From Rhizobacter sp. (lineage in GTDB: Bacteria > Pseudomonadota > Gammaproteobacteria > Burkholderiales > Burkholderiaceae_C): DNA of 46,077 nt. Each line of letters begins with the position of its first letter. The first letter of the stretch is position 1. Shown piece by piece: positions 14,715 through 23,621 of the stretch. The DNA lies in the NCBI GenBank assembly GCA_021153565.1, contig JAJKJU010000258.1, positions 1-46,077 on the forward strand, given 5' to 3'. Position numbers and translations under genes: made by a program. The notes beneath the pieces were generated by a model. It was not told the origin of the DNA. It searched no databases and was given only the letters and a program-made list of their open reading frames with translations.

Positions 14715-16166
14715 ATGTACTTCCAAAATTCATCGGTAAGCGTTGTCGAAACATCCATCATGAAAATTCTCTCAAAACACCTTCGATCGAATGATTGCGA
14801 TCGCCGCGCTGACTTGGCAAATGGCGGCTCGAAGCTGAAATGCGCAGTCCCACTACTTCTCGCGATGACCTTCTTTGGCGCCATGGACGCCAACGCCGCG
14901 AACTACTATGTGCGTGCAGGGGCTTCAGGAAATGGCTCTGACTGGAGTAGCGCCGCCCCATCGTTGCCTTCGGCGCTAAACCGCGGAGACGTGTACTACA
15001 TCGCTGACGGCGCCTACGCAGGGCGCACGTTCGGAACTGCAGTGAGCGGCACGACCCCCATCACTATCAAGAAGGCAACGGTGGCTGACCATGGCACCTC
15101 TGTAGGATGGAGCGATGCCTATGGAGATGGGCAGGCGACCTTCTCAAGCGGATTCGTCTTCACTTCTTCGTACTGGGTTATCGACGAGCAAACCGGCGGA
15201 GGCGCGTCGAACAATTGGTCCGGAAACTTCGGGTTCAAGATCACGGAATTGGGCGATGGCAACGCCGTGATCAAGACTGGCCAAGGCGGCACATCGGACA
15301 ACATCACGATCCGCCACGTGGACCTGCAGGGCATCGGGCACGCAAGCAACTCGGGCGGGTCGGCCTCGAATGACGGGCTTGCCATCTACGGGTCGTCGAA
15401 CATCACCCTTAGCTACTTCAGGATGACAGGCATTGGCCGCTGTCCCTTCTTTGTGAGTCCGAAAAATGCAGTGTTCGAACACGGATGGGTTCAGTCCTAC
15501 TACGGCTCGAGCGCCGTTCACTCTGAGGTCGCCAGCATCTGGGGGTTCTCCGGCAGTGTGGGTGATGTGACCTTCCGCTACAACTTGTTCACCGACATTC
15601 AAAGTACCGGCGGAATCATGTGGGACAACTCGTCCAACAATAGTGCGAAATTGAATGTTTACGGGAACGTCTTCTACAAGCCGCCCGGGGCCACTTGGCA
15701 GCAAGCCAATGGACTGGTTGGCGGCTGGACTGGCGGGGGTGGTGAGCAATATCGAAATGCGACGGTTTCCAACAATACATTCATCAATGTGGATCAAGAC
15801 AGTCTGAGTACCTTACCGAATGTCTATTCCGGAAATGCGGCCTACAACAATCTGTTCTACAACAGCAATAGTCCAGACTTCGCTAAGTATGGAGTGCACG
15901 ACTACAACTATGTCATCAACTCCGGAAGCATCCAGGAAAGCAACGCTGCCATTTCATCGAGTGGAGATCCATTTGTAAATGCTGCTGGCCTTGACTTCCG
16001 ATTGAAGGCAGCCACGGTCGCGGGAATCGCAAGGCAAGCGCCATTCAATCTGGATCCGTTGGGCAAGACCCGAGGTGCCGACGGGGTGACCGACCGCGGC
16101 GCGTTCGAGTTCGGTATCAGTGGCGGACCGACGCTCTCGCCCCCGATGAGTCTCCAGGTGAAGTAG
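14715..16166 (+). CDS. Secreted right-handed parallel beta-helix protein
   Basis: A 483-residue protein with a long N-terminal extension. A signal segment at about residues 42-60 (CAVPLLLAMTFFGAMDANA) has cleavage predicted before NYYVRAGASG. The body has repeated Asn/Ser/Gly-rich strands (SSNITLSYFRM, VGDVTFRYNLFTD, RNATVSNNTFINV), the pattern of pectate-lyase-like beta-helices. AGGGG lies 8 nt before the ATG at 14715; an internal ATG at 14760 would shorten the extension before the signal segment. In EPS loci such proteins are often polysaccharide lyases or epimerases that trim the polymer; no catalytic residues can be assigned here. It is probably cotranscribed with the preceding lipoprotein. 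Confidence 0.8.
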   Translation: MYFQNSSVSVVETSIMKILSKHLRSNDCDRRADLANGGSKLKCAVPLLLAMTFFGAMDANAANYYVRAGASGNGSDWSSAAPSLPSALNRGDVYYIADGAYAGRTFGTAVSGTTPITIKKATVADHGTSVGWSDAYGDGQATFSSGFVFTSSYWVIDEQTGGGASNNWSGNFGFKITELGDGNAVIKTGQGGTSDNITIRHVDLQGIGHASNSGGSASNDGLAIYGSSNITLSYFRMTGIGRCPFFVSPKNAVFEHGWVQSYYGSSAVHSEVASIWGFSGSVGDVTFRYNLFTDIQSTGGIMWDNSSNNSAKLNVYGNVFYKPPGATWQQANGLVGGWTGGGGEQYRNATVSNNTFINVDQDSLSTLPNVYSGNAAYNNLFYNSNSPDFAKYGVHDYNYVINSGSIQESNAAISSSGDPFVNAAGLDFRLKAATVAGIARQAPFNLDPLGKTRGADGVTDRGAFEFGISGGPTLSPPMSLQVK

Positions 16167-16186
16167 GCAAGCGAGGTCAGCTTCCG

Positions 16187-16229
16187 GAGCGCCCGGCAAC
16201 GAGAACCACTTCTTGTTGTCGGGCGCTTC
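16187..16229. terminator. Strong hairpin after the beta-helix gene
   Basis: GAGCGCCCGGCAACGAGA and TCTTGTTGTCGGGCGCTTC form a stem of about 16 bp with two mismatches and a 6-nt loop, 21 nt past the stop. There is no clear T-run, so the terminator role is likely but not certain. Confidence 0.55.
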
Positions 16230-16260
16230 CACGTTCAGTCCTATGCTTCTAACTTAACTA

Positions 16261-18164
16261 GTGCCTGAACGAAAAGTCATGTTTTCAGAAATTCCAATGG
16301 CGCTGGCATGTCTGCAACTGTGCTGTCGCGCCGATGACCTCGAGACTTTTTGTTCTTCGGACGCGACAAATCGCCGCTTGCCACCAATTCGGCGTTGTTC
16401 AGACGGATTTATCTCTGCCCCTGCGTTCGCAGCAGCAGAAAAATCGCGAATCAAAGTGGTCTAGGCCGCTTTCTTGTAAGGCCCGCGTATTCGATCGGCT
16501 TCTTGCTGACGCAGAACAGCGCCCAGGCGTTGAACGTTGCGCGCGACGACAGCCAGCGCAACGTATCTCTTGAAGCCAACTATCCCATGATCCGGATAGA
16601 CGTCCAAGCCATGCTGCTCCAGCGCATTGATCGCTGACTCGACGGCGGAATGCCGCTGACGCAGTCTGACGAACTCAGATCCAGATTCGATTTCCAGATC
16701 AACTGCGCTGAGCCTGCCCTTCTTGGGTATAACAACAACGTTCACGATCTCTTTGAGCTTGACTTGATTGTCTTTGCTGTGGAACCCTTTGTCCATGCTG
16801 ACGCTGTGAATCCCATCGAATCGTTGCTTCGTTTCTTCGATGATTGGCACGGCTACAGCATCATCCGTAATGCCTTCCATCACCTGATGGTTCAGGATGA
16901 AGCGGTGCTGGTCCTCGACCACGGACACGCGCAAGCCGAGCTCCACCGGAACGCCTGCCTTGCCTTTGCTGATCCACTCCGTATGTGGCTGGAACAAGGA
17001 GAAGACTTTCTCTTCGTGAGGAATGCTTTGACCTTGCAGTACTCGACGCTCAATCTGGTCGATCTGCCTCTTGGCATGCCGCATGAACTCGTCGAGCTCG
17101 CTCAGAAAAACCTCCGCCAGCACGATGTGCTGAAGCTTGCGGCGGGTGTCAGTCGCCCGTTCCAGGTAGACCTTCGCTTGCTCGAGATAAGCGCTGTGCG
17201 CCTGCTTCATCGCAGCCTCCTTGTCTTGACGCTTGACCTCGTCCTTCGAGGTTGAGTGCTTGAGCTTTTGCGCGTGCCGGTAGAACTTCTTGAATTGACG
17301 CAGGTTGTACGCGCTCTGGCGCCAGTCGCTCAGGCCATGGGCCTCGCACAGGTCCGCAGAGATCTCGATGGTCTTGCGTATCGCATCCCAAAGCAGATTG
17401 ATGTCGGTCGGGTAGTGCACGTGCGTCTCAACGACAAAGGAGTCACAGCGAACCTCGAGGCCTTCTGCTGGACTTTTTTTTACCAACACATGCCCAGCCT
17501 TGACCACCTCCTGATTGATGCGATCAAGAATCTCGGGTGTGAACAGGCGAAGGTTGTCCTTGAGCGTCTGCAGCTTGTAATCCGTCTTGTCGGACCAGTC
17601 GCCGTGACCCAGCATCTGACGCAGCGTGCCGTGCTGATTGACCAGGTCGTGAATGCGGTCGTAGTCAGCATTCAAGCCCAGCCGAATGACACCGAGCACG
17701 AGAATCCTCCATTGATCCATCCCCGGTCGACCCGTGCCCGCATCGGCCTTGCCCTCGCCTGCGGTGCGCTGCGGTATCACTTCCCGCAAGATGCTGAAGA
17801 CACGCTCACGCAGCTCCGGCTGCGTATAGATGTGCTGCAACCCGCGCAGAAGTTGCGGAATGTCGTCCCGGGATTTCGGGTCCAGCCGGATTGCACCAAT
17901 GTCTACTTCGCCGAGCATCAATTGCGGATTGATCACATTGCGCATGGAGTTTTCGTCGGACGAAGTTTTTGGAAAATGAACCGTCAGGACAGGTTCGATG
18001 AAGCCACCGAAGTTCGACGCCACCTATGAAAGCGACGCCATGCACAAACTCGGGCAAGGACGTCAGCTTCACCGCACCTCGAAACTTCGAGCCGCGAATT
18101 CTATTGACCGCAGGCCGCGTTTCATAGGTGCGCGGCGTCGTTCGTTACCTTTTCGTTCAGGCAC
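16261..18164. mobile_element. Complete insertion sequence, 1904 bp
   Basis: Perfect 16-bp terminal inverted repeats GTGCCTGAACGAAAAG lie at 16261-16276 and inverted at 18149-18164. Both are flanked by the 6-bp direct repeat TAACTA (16255-16260 and 18165-18170). A single transposase gene on the minus strand fills most of it. Intact ends and an intact transposase suggest a fairly recent insertion. The right-hand target duplication contains the stop codon of the adjoining glycosyltransferase gene. Confidence 0.93.
16461..17945 (-). CDS. ISNCY-type transposase
   Basis: A 494-residue transposase from the ATG at 17945 (MRNVINPQLMLGEVDIGAIR); the frame extends upstream to 18023. I chose the start matching known family members. 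Recognisable stretches are DIPQLLRGLQHIY, GRPGMDQWRILVLGVIRL, TLRQMLGHG, CDSFVVETHVHYPTD (likely a catalytic Asp) and SMDKGFHSKDN (likely another). HSAVESAINALEQHGLD near the end carries a Glu that could complete a DDE-like triad. The resemblance is to transposases listed as ISNCY. It lies wholly within the inverted repeats. Confidence 0.85.
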   Translation of the reverse strand: MRNVINPQLMLGEVDIGAIRLDPKSRDDIPQLLRGLQHIYTQPELRERVFSILREVIPQRTAGEGKADAGTGRPGMDQWRILVLGVIRLGLNADYDRIHDLVNQHGTLRQMLGHGDWSDKTDYKLQTLKDNLRLFTPEILDRINQEVVKAGHVLVKKSPAEGLEVRCDSFVVETHVHYPTDINLLWDAIRKTIEISADLCEAHGLSDWRQSAYNLRQFKKFYRHAQKLKHSTSKDEVKRQDKEAAMKQAHSAYLEQAKVYLERATDTRRKLQHIVLAEVFLSELDEFMRHAKRQIDQIERRVLQGQSIPHEEKVFSLFQPHTEWISKGKAGVPVELGLRVSVVEDQHRFILNHQVMEGITDDAVAVPIIEETKQRFDGIHSVSMDKGFHSKDNQVKLKEIVNVVVIPKKGRLSAVDLEIESGSEFVRLRQRHSAVESAINALEQHGLDVYPDHGIVGFKRYVALAVVARNVQRLGAVLRQQEADRIRGPYKKAA

Positions 18165-18167
18165 TAA

Positions 18168-18989
18168 CTAACAACCAAGATTTCGGAACCCTCGAGCGGA
18201 GGTCAGGCGGTTCCAATCTTCCGTTGCCAACAAGGTCCTGGGATCTTCGGCTCGCGACAACGGGGTCTTCATTCTTCCGAGAGCAGTCTTGATGAAGTCT
18301 TTTATTTGCTTCTCGCGACGCTCTGCGTCGAAGTGGGTCACCGTCATGCACGATGTGTGAATAGGAAGGTCCTTCGGCCACTTTCTCTTGATGTAGCTAT
18401 AGCAGGCATAGAACTCTGCTGGCAGTTTGACCAACTGATTGGTGTTGTGAACACAAAAGGCCGGGATTGCGTAGTTCGTCATGCCAAAGCTCTTGGCTTG
18501 AAGACATATATCGACGCCGTACATGTGGAAGTGGGGCAGGTTTGGGTCGAATTTGAGTCCGGTCGATTTCCGGAAAATTAAAACGATCTCATCCAGAGTG
18601 TCCACTTGCTCTGGTGCATGAAGTGCCTTGCCGTGCAATCCACGGCCGGTCGTGAACACCATGCCAAGCCCACCTTCCACGCCGCGGCGCAATCCGAAAC
18701 AACCCAGCACCCCCCAGCGAATCCCATTTTCTTCCAAGGTTTGAATGGCACGCGATACGTTGCTGAACCAATGTTCCGGAAGGTACACGTCTTGATGAAC
18801 GAACACCAAGATATCGTCCTTTGCTTCCTCCACCGCACTGTTGTAGGCCAAAGATGCGGACGAGAATCCCTCCTTGATGAGAATGTTGCGCTCATGGCCG
18901 TCAGCAAGGGCCGGCGACAGCAATAGATTTCCCTCCAGGATGCGCCGGTTGTTCACTGCGGCGATGATGGTGAATCGGTCCCTGTTCAT
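18168..18989 (-). CDS. Family 2-like glycosyltransferase
   Basis: A 273-residue cytoplasmic protein with a GT-A-like core: FTIIAAVNNRRILEGNLLLS, then SLAYNSAVEEAKDDILVFVH followed by QDVYLP (the acidic motif after 'FVHQD'). It fits the Glyco_tranf_2_5-like group rather than classic GT2. GGAGGG lies about 10 nt before the ATG. It is the last gene of the long minus-strand EPS operon. Its stop codon TAG (18168-18170) sits within the IS target duplication, so the original C-terminus may have been altered by the insertion. Donor and acceptor are unknown. Confidence 0.75.
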   Translation of the reverse strand: MNRDRFTIIAAVNNRRILEGNLLLSPALADGHERNILIKEGFSSASLAYNSAVEEAKDDILVFVHQDVYLPEHWFSNVSRAIQTLEENGIRWGVLGCFGLRRGVEGGLGMVFTTGRGLHGKALHAPEQVDTLDEIVLIFRKSTGLKFDPNLPHFHMYGVDICLQAKSFGMTNYAIPAFCVHNTNQLVKLPAEFYACYSYIKRKWPKDLPIHTSCMTVTHFDAERREKQIKDFIKTALGRMKTPLSRAEDPRTLLATEDWNRLTSARGFRNLGC

Positions 18990-19064
18990 TGCCTTGTTCC
19001 CTCCAGGTGCAAAAAAATGATGTGTATGGTGCAGTGTTGTGACCGTGAACCGAATCAGGCCGAG

Positions 19065-20282
19065 TCATGTGGTTTCAAGAGCGCGCTGCCGGGTAGTTTG
19101 GAGCGATTCATCAAGGCACTGTTGTGCCGCGTTGATCAGCTTAGGTCCCTGAACCTCGACCCGATAAAGCTCATGAACCTTGCGCTGACCGCAGCGTCCC
19201 AGGCGCTCAAGCAGACGAGTTTCATCATGGAGTCGGATGATCTGGGCAGAAAATCTACCGATGTCCAAATAAGGTACGGTAACGCCGCAATCGATGTCGA
19301 CAAACTCCGTTCCGCCCCCTGATCGCTCAAAGCAAACAACAGGAAGACATTGTTCAGCCGCCTCTAGCATGACAAGTGGAAATGGGTCCTCTCGAGACGT
19401 CAAGGCGAACACGTCCATTGCGCAGTAGTAGTCCAGGACATTGTCCGCGGTCGGAACCAGTCGACACCGACTTTCCAGGCCCAGATGACGAATGTCGTGT
19501 TCGAACTCCAAAGACTCCTTGTCTTTGCAGCTGCCCCCGATCCACAAGAAATGGACATCGTCGTAGCCACTCGTCGATGCAATGGCTTGCGCCACCTGAA
19601 GAAACAGGTCCGTGCCCTTCCTCCACCCCAAGCTACCACAGCCTCCAACCACAAAGGCATCCCTTGGCAATCCCATTTCGTCTCTCATTCGGTTGCGGCG
19701 CGCATCTCGATCCGTCGCGCTGAGCAGGTTGAATGGGACGAAGCCGTTGACCAGATCAATCTTCTCGGCAGGCACGCCGTAGTCAGATCTCAATGTCTGC
19801 TTTACAGAGTTTGAGACTGCGATAAATCGTGTTGCCGATCGGAACGTATCTGCCAGGTCATCGTCTCGCAGCGTTAATTTCAACGCATAGCTGAGTTCGT
19901 GAACATGCCACAGTACTGAACGGCCGCGGTCTTTGAGAAGCTTCACCAAGTGTGCCGAGGCGCTGGTGTTAGCGTATATGAGGTCGTATGGACCAGTGGG
20001 CAAGGACATGCGCCTGAGCAGCGCTTCAAGTGGCCTTCGAAAGCGGGGCATGGAGTGACAGAAAAGTGTGCTCAGAGGGGGAGCCGGGTCTCTCCATGCG
20101 ACCGTCTTTGGTACGGCGGCACGGAAATCGTCGATTAATGGACCGGATCCGTGAACGAGAACTTCCATGTCCCAGTCGACTTTGCCTTGAAGCCATCTCA
20201 ACAAATTGAGAAGGAGGATGCTTGCGCCATTTCGCGATGCAGAGTGGCTTAGAAAAAGGACCCGAGGGCGAGACGATGCCAT
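19065..20282 (-). CDS. GT4-family glycosyltransferase (GT-B fold)
   Basis: A 405-residue protein. The N-terminal half begins VLFLSHSASRNGASILLLNL, typical of GT4. The C-terminal half has GGCGSLGWRKGTDLFLQVA and the EX7E motif EDPFPLVMLEAAEQ, which binds the nucleotide-sugar donor. GGAGG lies 8 nt before the ATG. It would add one sugar to the lipid-linked EPS repeat unit; specificity cannot be read from sequence. Confidence 0.88.
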   Translation of the reverse strand: MASSRPRVLFLSHSASRNGASILLLNLLRWLQGKVDWDMEVLVHGSGPLIDDFRAAVPKTVAWRDPAPPLSTLFCHSMPRFRRPLEALLRRMSLPTGPYDLIYANTSASAHLVKLLKDRGRSVLWHVHELSYALKLTLRDDDLADTFRSATRFIAVSNSVKQTLRSDYGVPAEKIDLVNGFVPFNLLSATDRDARRNRMRDEMGLPRDAFVVGGCGSLGWRKGTDLFLQVAQAIASTSGYDDVHFLWIGGSCKDKESLEFEHDIRHLGLESRCRLVPTADNVLDYYCAMDVFALTSREDPFPLVMLEAAEQCLPVVCFERSGGGTEFVDIDCGVTVPYLDIGRFSAQIIRLHDETRLLERLGRCGQRKVHELYRVEVQGPKLINAAQQCLDESLQTTRQRALETT

Positions 20283-20344
20283 TAGACATTCCTCCGAAAA
20301 CGATCATGCAACTCGAAATTGTCTAGAGTCGTGTTGGTCACGAT

Positions 20345-21670
20345 TCAGCGTTCTCCGATGACTGGATGCACAATCGATCCATCTCGATATTGGTTCAAGG
20401 TGATCGCTTCCCGGATAGGAGGAGGTACCTGTTGGATCAAGTTAAGGCCAATGGTTGCCAGTGTCAGATACAAGAAAGTGACCGACTGGTCGAAATATGA
20501 GACCGACATGAACGTGGCGGCGTGTGAGAACAGCGCCGCGCCGAGCGCCCAGGCAACGAAAGAAGGCACCGACTGCGCTTCATGAGATTGCCGCAATGTC
20601 TGCCCGACCATCGAGAAGCCCTTCGCAAGCACCCAAATGAACAGCAACATCAGTGGCATGCCGCCATCCACGCCCATGCGCAGGTAATGATTTGTGATGT
20701 CGATGTGGTTGCCGCTCCACGGGACTCCATAGGGCATCCAATGACGAGTATGGTCCGTTCCCGCAAGCCACCATTCGGACCAATGATCGATTGCGGTTTC
20801 GATCAGTGCGGCGCGGTGCCAACTGGTGCTGCTTCCCGTCAGGTCAATGCGAGCCAACAGATAGTACGCCGGTGCCTTCATGACCATATCCATGGCTATA
20901 TAGCCAAACACCGCCGCCCAGCGTACGAAGCGCATGTGATAGCGCAAGGGCCACATAAGTAGTGCGGCGAGCGAGAACGCGCCACTCATGATCGGACCGC
21001 TTGAAGATGACGAGAAAATCATTGAGAAACACGCCAGGAAGCCGAAAATGGCTGTCCCTCGGTATGGTTTCCACAGTGGTGCCATCAGTGGCAGCGATAC
21101 CGCCCCGACGGTGCCGGCGAGGATTGAGTGGCCGAATGGCCCCTGTGCACGAAATGATCCACCGCGGATGTCGGACATCTGAACGCCGCCAAATGCGGAG
21201 AAGGCGTTGATCCCGGTGAACCTCTCGTAGACCATTGCGATGGCTATAGGAATCAGAACAATCGCCACGATCCGACATATCGCGATGATGTCGTCCGCCG
21301 ACCGGCAGAATGCGCGAAACATGAAGTACGTGCCACAGGTGGTGAACACGAGGCCAGAGCGATTCACCAGGGTGGCGGCGATGTCGTCATGGAGCAGGCT
21401 GCTCGTCAGTGCCGCGGTCGCCCAGATGACCATCACCCAGTCGAGGCCGTGCATTCCATTGGCCAGGCCGTCTTTTCTTATGACGGCTCTGAGGATGGCG
21501 ACGGTCAGCAGCAATCGAAGGGCGTAGAAGTTGAAGGGGCCCAGGCTGAAACTCAGCGATGTGGGCAAGTAGCAGCCCGCGCACAGGAGAGAAAGTGCAG
21601 CCCAACGTCGCGGGAGCACCAACACGCCAATCATGGCGATGAAGAGGAATGCTACTGCGAGGGGACTCAT
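20345..21670 (-). CDS. O-antigen polymerase/ligase-like membrane protein (Wzy type)
   Basis: A 441-residue integral membrane protein with about ten to twelve hydrophobic segments (for example VAFLFIAMIGVLVLP and LLLTVAILRAVI) and one large periplasmic loop carrying WWLAGTDHTRHWMPYG and NHIDITNHYLRMGVDGGMP. This loop pattern (H...NHYL...G) is characteristic of Wzy/WaaL-like proteins. In this locus it most likely polymerises flipped repeat units in the periplasm. Its place between glycosyltransferase genes fits. Confidence 0.82.
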   Translation of the reverse strand: MSPLAVAFLFIAMIGVLVLPRRWAALSLLCAGCYLPTSLSFSLGPFNFYALRLLLTVAILRAVIRKDGLANGMHGLDWVMVIWATAALTSSLLHDDIAATLVNRSGLVFTTCGTYFMFRAFCRSADDIIAICRIVAIVLIPIAIAMVYERFTGINAFSAFGGVQMSDIRGGSFRAQGPFGHSILAGTVGAVSLPLMAPLWKPYRGTAIFGFLACFSMIFSSSSSGPIMSGAFSLAALLMWPLRYHMRFVRWAAVFGYIAMDMVMKAPAYYLLARIDLTGSSTSWHRAALIETAIDHWSEWWLAGTDHTRHWMPYGVPWSGNHIDITNHYLRMGVDGGMPLMLLFIWVLAKGFSMVGQTLRQSHEAQSVPSFVAWALGAALFSHAATFMSVSYFDQSVTFLYLTLATIGLNLIQQVPPPIREAITLNQYRDGSIVHPVIGER

Positions 21671-21683
21671 GCGTGTTGACTCT

Positions 21684-22859
21684 TCAGGTCTGTCGAGCTG
21701 CTTCAGCGATTTTCGAATCGGACTTGCCCATGTGGCGACGCCAGTAAGTCTTGATTTTGTCGGTCAAGCCTGCCCCCTCCACAAGGCGCCGTGCCGTTGT
21801 GTCTAGCAGGAGGCACAATTTGAGCAACAGCATCAGGACAACGCCCTTTGCGCTCGGTGCAAATAGCCACGCCGGAGTTTCTCGCCAGAAGTGATCCCCG
21901 AAGCGCGCTTTGTACGGCGCATCGCCGAGACCGAAATCGAGTCGCCGGATTCCCTCATGCATCAGTTCATCGGCCATTCGGATGAACATGAGGGTTCCGA
22001 CTTCGAAGTCGCGTAAATCCGGGTCATAGCCTGTCTCTGAGGAATGGAAGACGCCTTGGTAGACCGTCCCGAACCAAAAGGCCCTGACACTTCCGTCGAT
22101 CTCAAGCAATTGAACGCGCAGTTGCTTGCGACTTGCGAAGAGTTCAAACCGGCGTCGGTACTCCTCGTTGTCAAAGAAGCCTGCATTCAACGCCCGCTGA
22201 TACGTCTTGGCCGCCACCGCTTCGAGGCGGGCGCACAGGGCAGGGATGTCGTCGAACTCGGTGATCCAGCGCCACGCTACCTTTCCTGAAAATGAGGCTT
22301 CGAGTTCCTTCTGGCGCTTTCGAAACTGGCTCCGGTGCTTCGGCCGCACCTTCTGCTCGAGAAAGCTCTTATCCGGAGACATCATCATTTCGCGGTGCGT
22401 GGACCACCTTGGAGTTCTCTCCCAGAGCCAAGTCGAGCGGTCGAGTTGCAGCGCCTTGAACAAGGGCGAATGCTCGGACAGGTGGTGAAAGGCTACCGCG
22501 TCGGCCACGCCACTGCGCAGAAGAGATCGCAAATAATGGACAGCTTGACTGGCCGTCTCATCATCCATCGGTCCCATGACGCCCTGATGTATGACGGTAA
22601 GAACTGTGGCCGGGATCCGTACGGGCTGGATATACCCTATCGCTGGCGCGAAGGTCGTGCGCTCGAGTCGACCCGCCACCAACACATGAGGTCGACCGTC
22701 CCTCTCGATCACAGTGACGTAAGGGCATTCGACTTCGGTCCTGACTCGGCAGACCAGTTCGAACTGGGCGAGATCGTTGTTCGCATGGCTTTGCCATTGC
22801 TCCCAATGGGCACGCACGCCGTCCAGATCCTGCAGCGTTCGAATCGCTTTGATGCTCAT
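21684..22859 (-). CDS. FemAB/CelD-like GNAT-fold protein, EPS/PEP-CTERM-associated
   Basis: A 391-residue protein. The core has HRSQFRKRQKELEASFSGKV and later RAFWFGTVYQGVFHSSETGY, then EGIRRLDFGLGDAPYKARFG. The last is the hallmark of CelD/BcsL-type GNAT proteins, and the overall family is the FemAB-related protein of exosortase-type EPS loci. It may acylate or aminoacylate the polymer; the substrate is unknown. ATG at 22859 follows AAAGG at 8-nt spacing; a TTG 15 nt upstream is less likely. It stops 13 nt before the Wzy gene start. Confidence 0.82.
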   Translation of the reverse strand: MSIKAIRTLQDLDGVRAHWEQWQSHANNDLAQFELVCRVRTEVECPYVTVIERDGRPHVLVAGRLERTTFAPAIGYIQPVRIPATVLTVIHQGVMGPMDDETASQAVHYLRSLLRSGVADAVAFHHLSEHSPLFKALQLDRSTWLWERTPRWSTHREMMMSPDKSFLEQKVRPKHRSQFRKRQKELEASFSGKVAWRWITEFDDIPALCARLEAVAAKTYQRALNAGFFDNEEYRRRFELFASRKQLRVQLLEIDGSVRAFWFGTVYQGVFHSSETGYDPDLRDFEVGTLMFIRMADELMHEGIRRLDFGLGDAPYKARFGDHFWRETPAWLFAPSAKGVVLMLLLKLCLLLDTTARRLVEGAGLTDKIKTYWRRHMGKSDSKIAEAARQT

Positions 22860-22887
22860 TCGTGAACCTTTCAATGCGTGGCATGGA

Positions 22888-23565
22888 TCAGGATTCGGCC
22901 CGCCCCATCCAAATCGCCATCTGTGGTGCCGCAGGCGGCTGACCGAAGCGCTTCAGGAAGCCGCTGGCGTCCAGCAGGTCGGCGCAGCGAGGCGTCTTGT
23001 AGATCAGGTACAGCTTGTTCAACGCTGTCGCGCGCAAATTGGAGATGACCTTGCGGAGCACTTCTTCCGAGAATGGGTTGTAGAGGTACAGGACCATGTT
23101 GCCTTCCGGGAAGACGAAGTCCGCCGCATCGGCATGCGAGACGATTACGTTCGGAGCTTGATGTCGAGCCAGGTTTCGCGTGGCGATTTCCACGAGTTCT
23201 TCGGCAAACTCGACGCCGATGACGCGACGGAACCCCTTTTTCGCGGCCACCATGAGCGTTCTTCCCTTGCCGCATCCGAGGTCGATGAACGTGAAGTTCC
23301 GGAAGTCCTCACCGAGGAACTCGAGGGCCGCCAGAAGTTCTTCTTCGCCGGTGGCCTGATAACGCTCACCGAAAACGGCGTTGGGAGAGCGGATGCTGAG
23401 CTTCCAAAGCGGCTCGAGGCCGCCCGTGTCCGTCCGATGCCGTCGATCGAAGTCTTCCTCGGGCCGCTTGCGCCCGAGATGTGCGATGACCCGTCGACAT
23501 GTCGCTGGGACGCCCTCCGTACGGAAGGTGTGGATGAGCTTCGAGGTTAGCAACTGGAGGTTCAT
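22888..23565 (-). CDS. SAM-dependent methyltransferase
   Basis: A 225-residue class I methyltransferase: motif I FIDLGCGKGRTLMVA near residue 90, VIGVEFAEELVEIA for motif II, then MVLYLYNPFSEEVL, which resembles the post-motif loop. I start at ATG 23565; the frame is open upstream but would run into the preceding glycosyltransferase gene. It could methylate a sugar of the EPS or its nucleotide-sugar precursor; the target is inferred only from location. Confidence 0.8.
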   Translation of the reverse strand: MNLQLLTSKLIHTFRTEGVPATCRRVIAHLGRKRPEEDFDRRHRTDTGGLEPLWKLSIRSPNAVFGERYQATGEEELLAALEFLGEDFRNFTFIDLGCGKGRTLMVAAKKGFRRVIGVEFAEELVEIATRNLARHQAPNVIVSHADAADFVFPEGNMVLYLYNPFSEEVLRKVISNLRATALNKLYLIYKTPRCADLLDASGFLKRFGQPPAAPQMAIWMGRAES

Positions 23566-23621
23566 GTGGTCATCTCGGTGGTCTGGCTGACGCCTGAGAT
23601 CGAGGATCGATTCCTGCGGCT

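Noticed and set aside
17256-18029. Plus-strand open frame of 257 codons opposite the transposase
   Set aside because: Antisense shadow of the transposase gene; no independent coding evidence.
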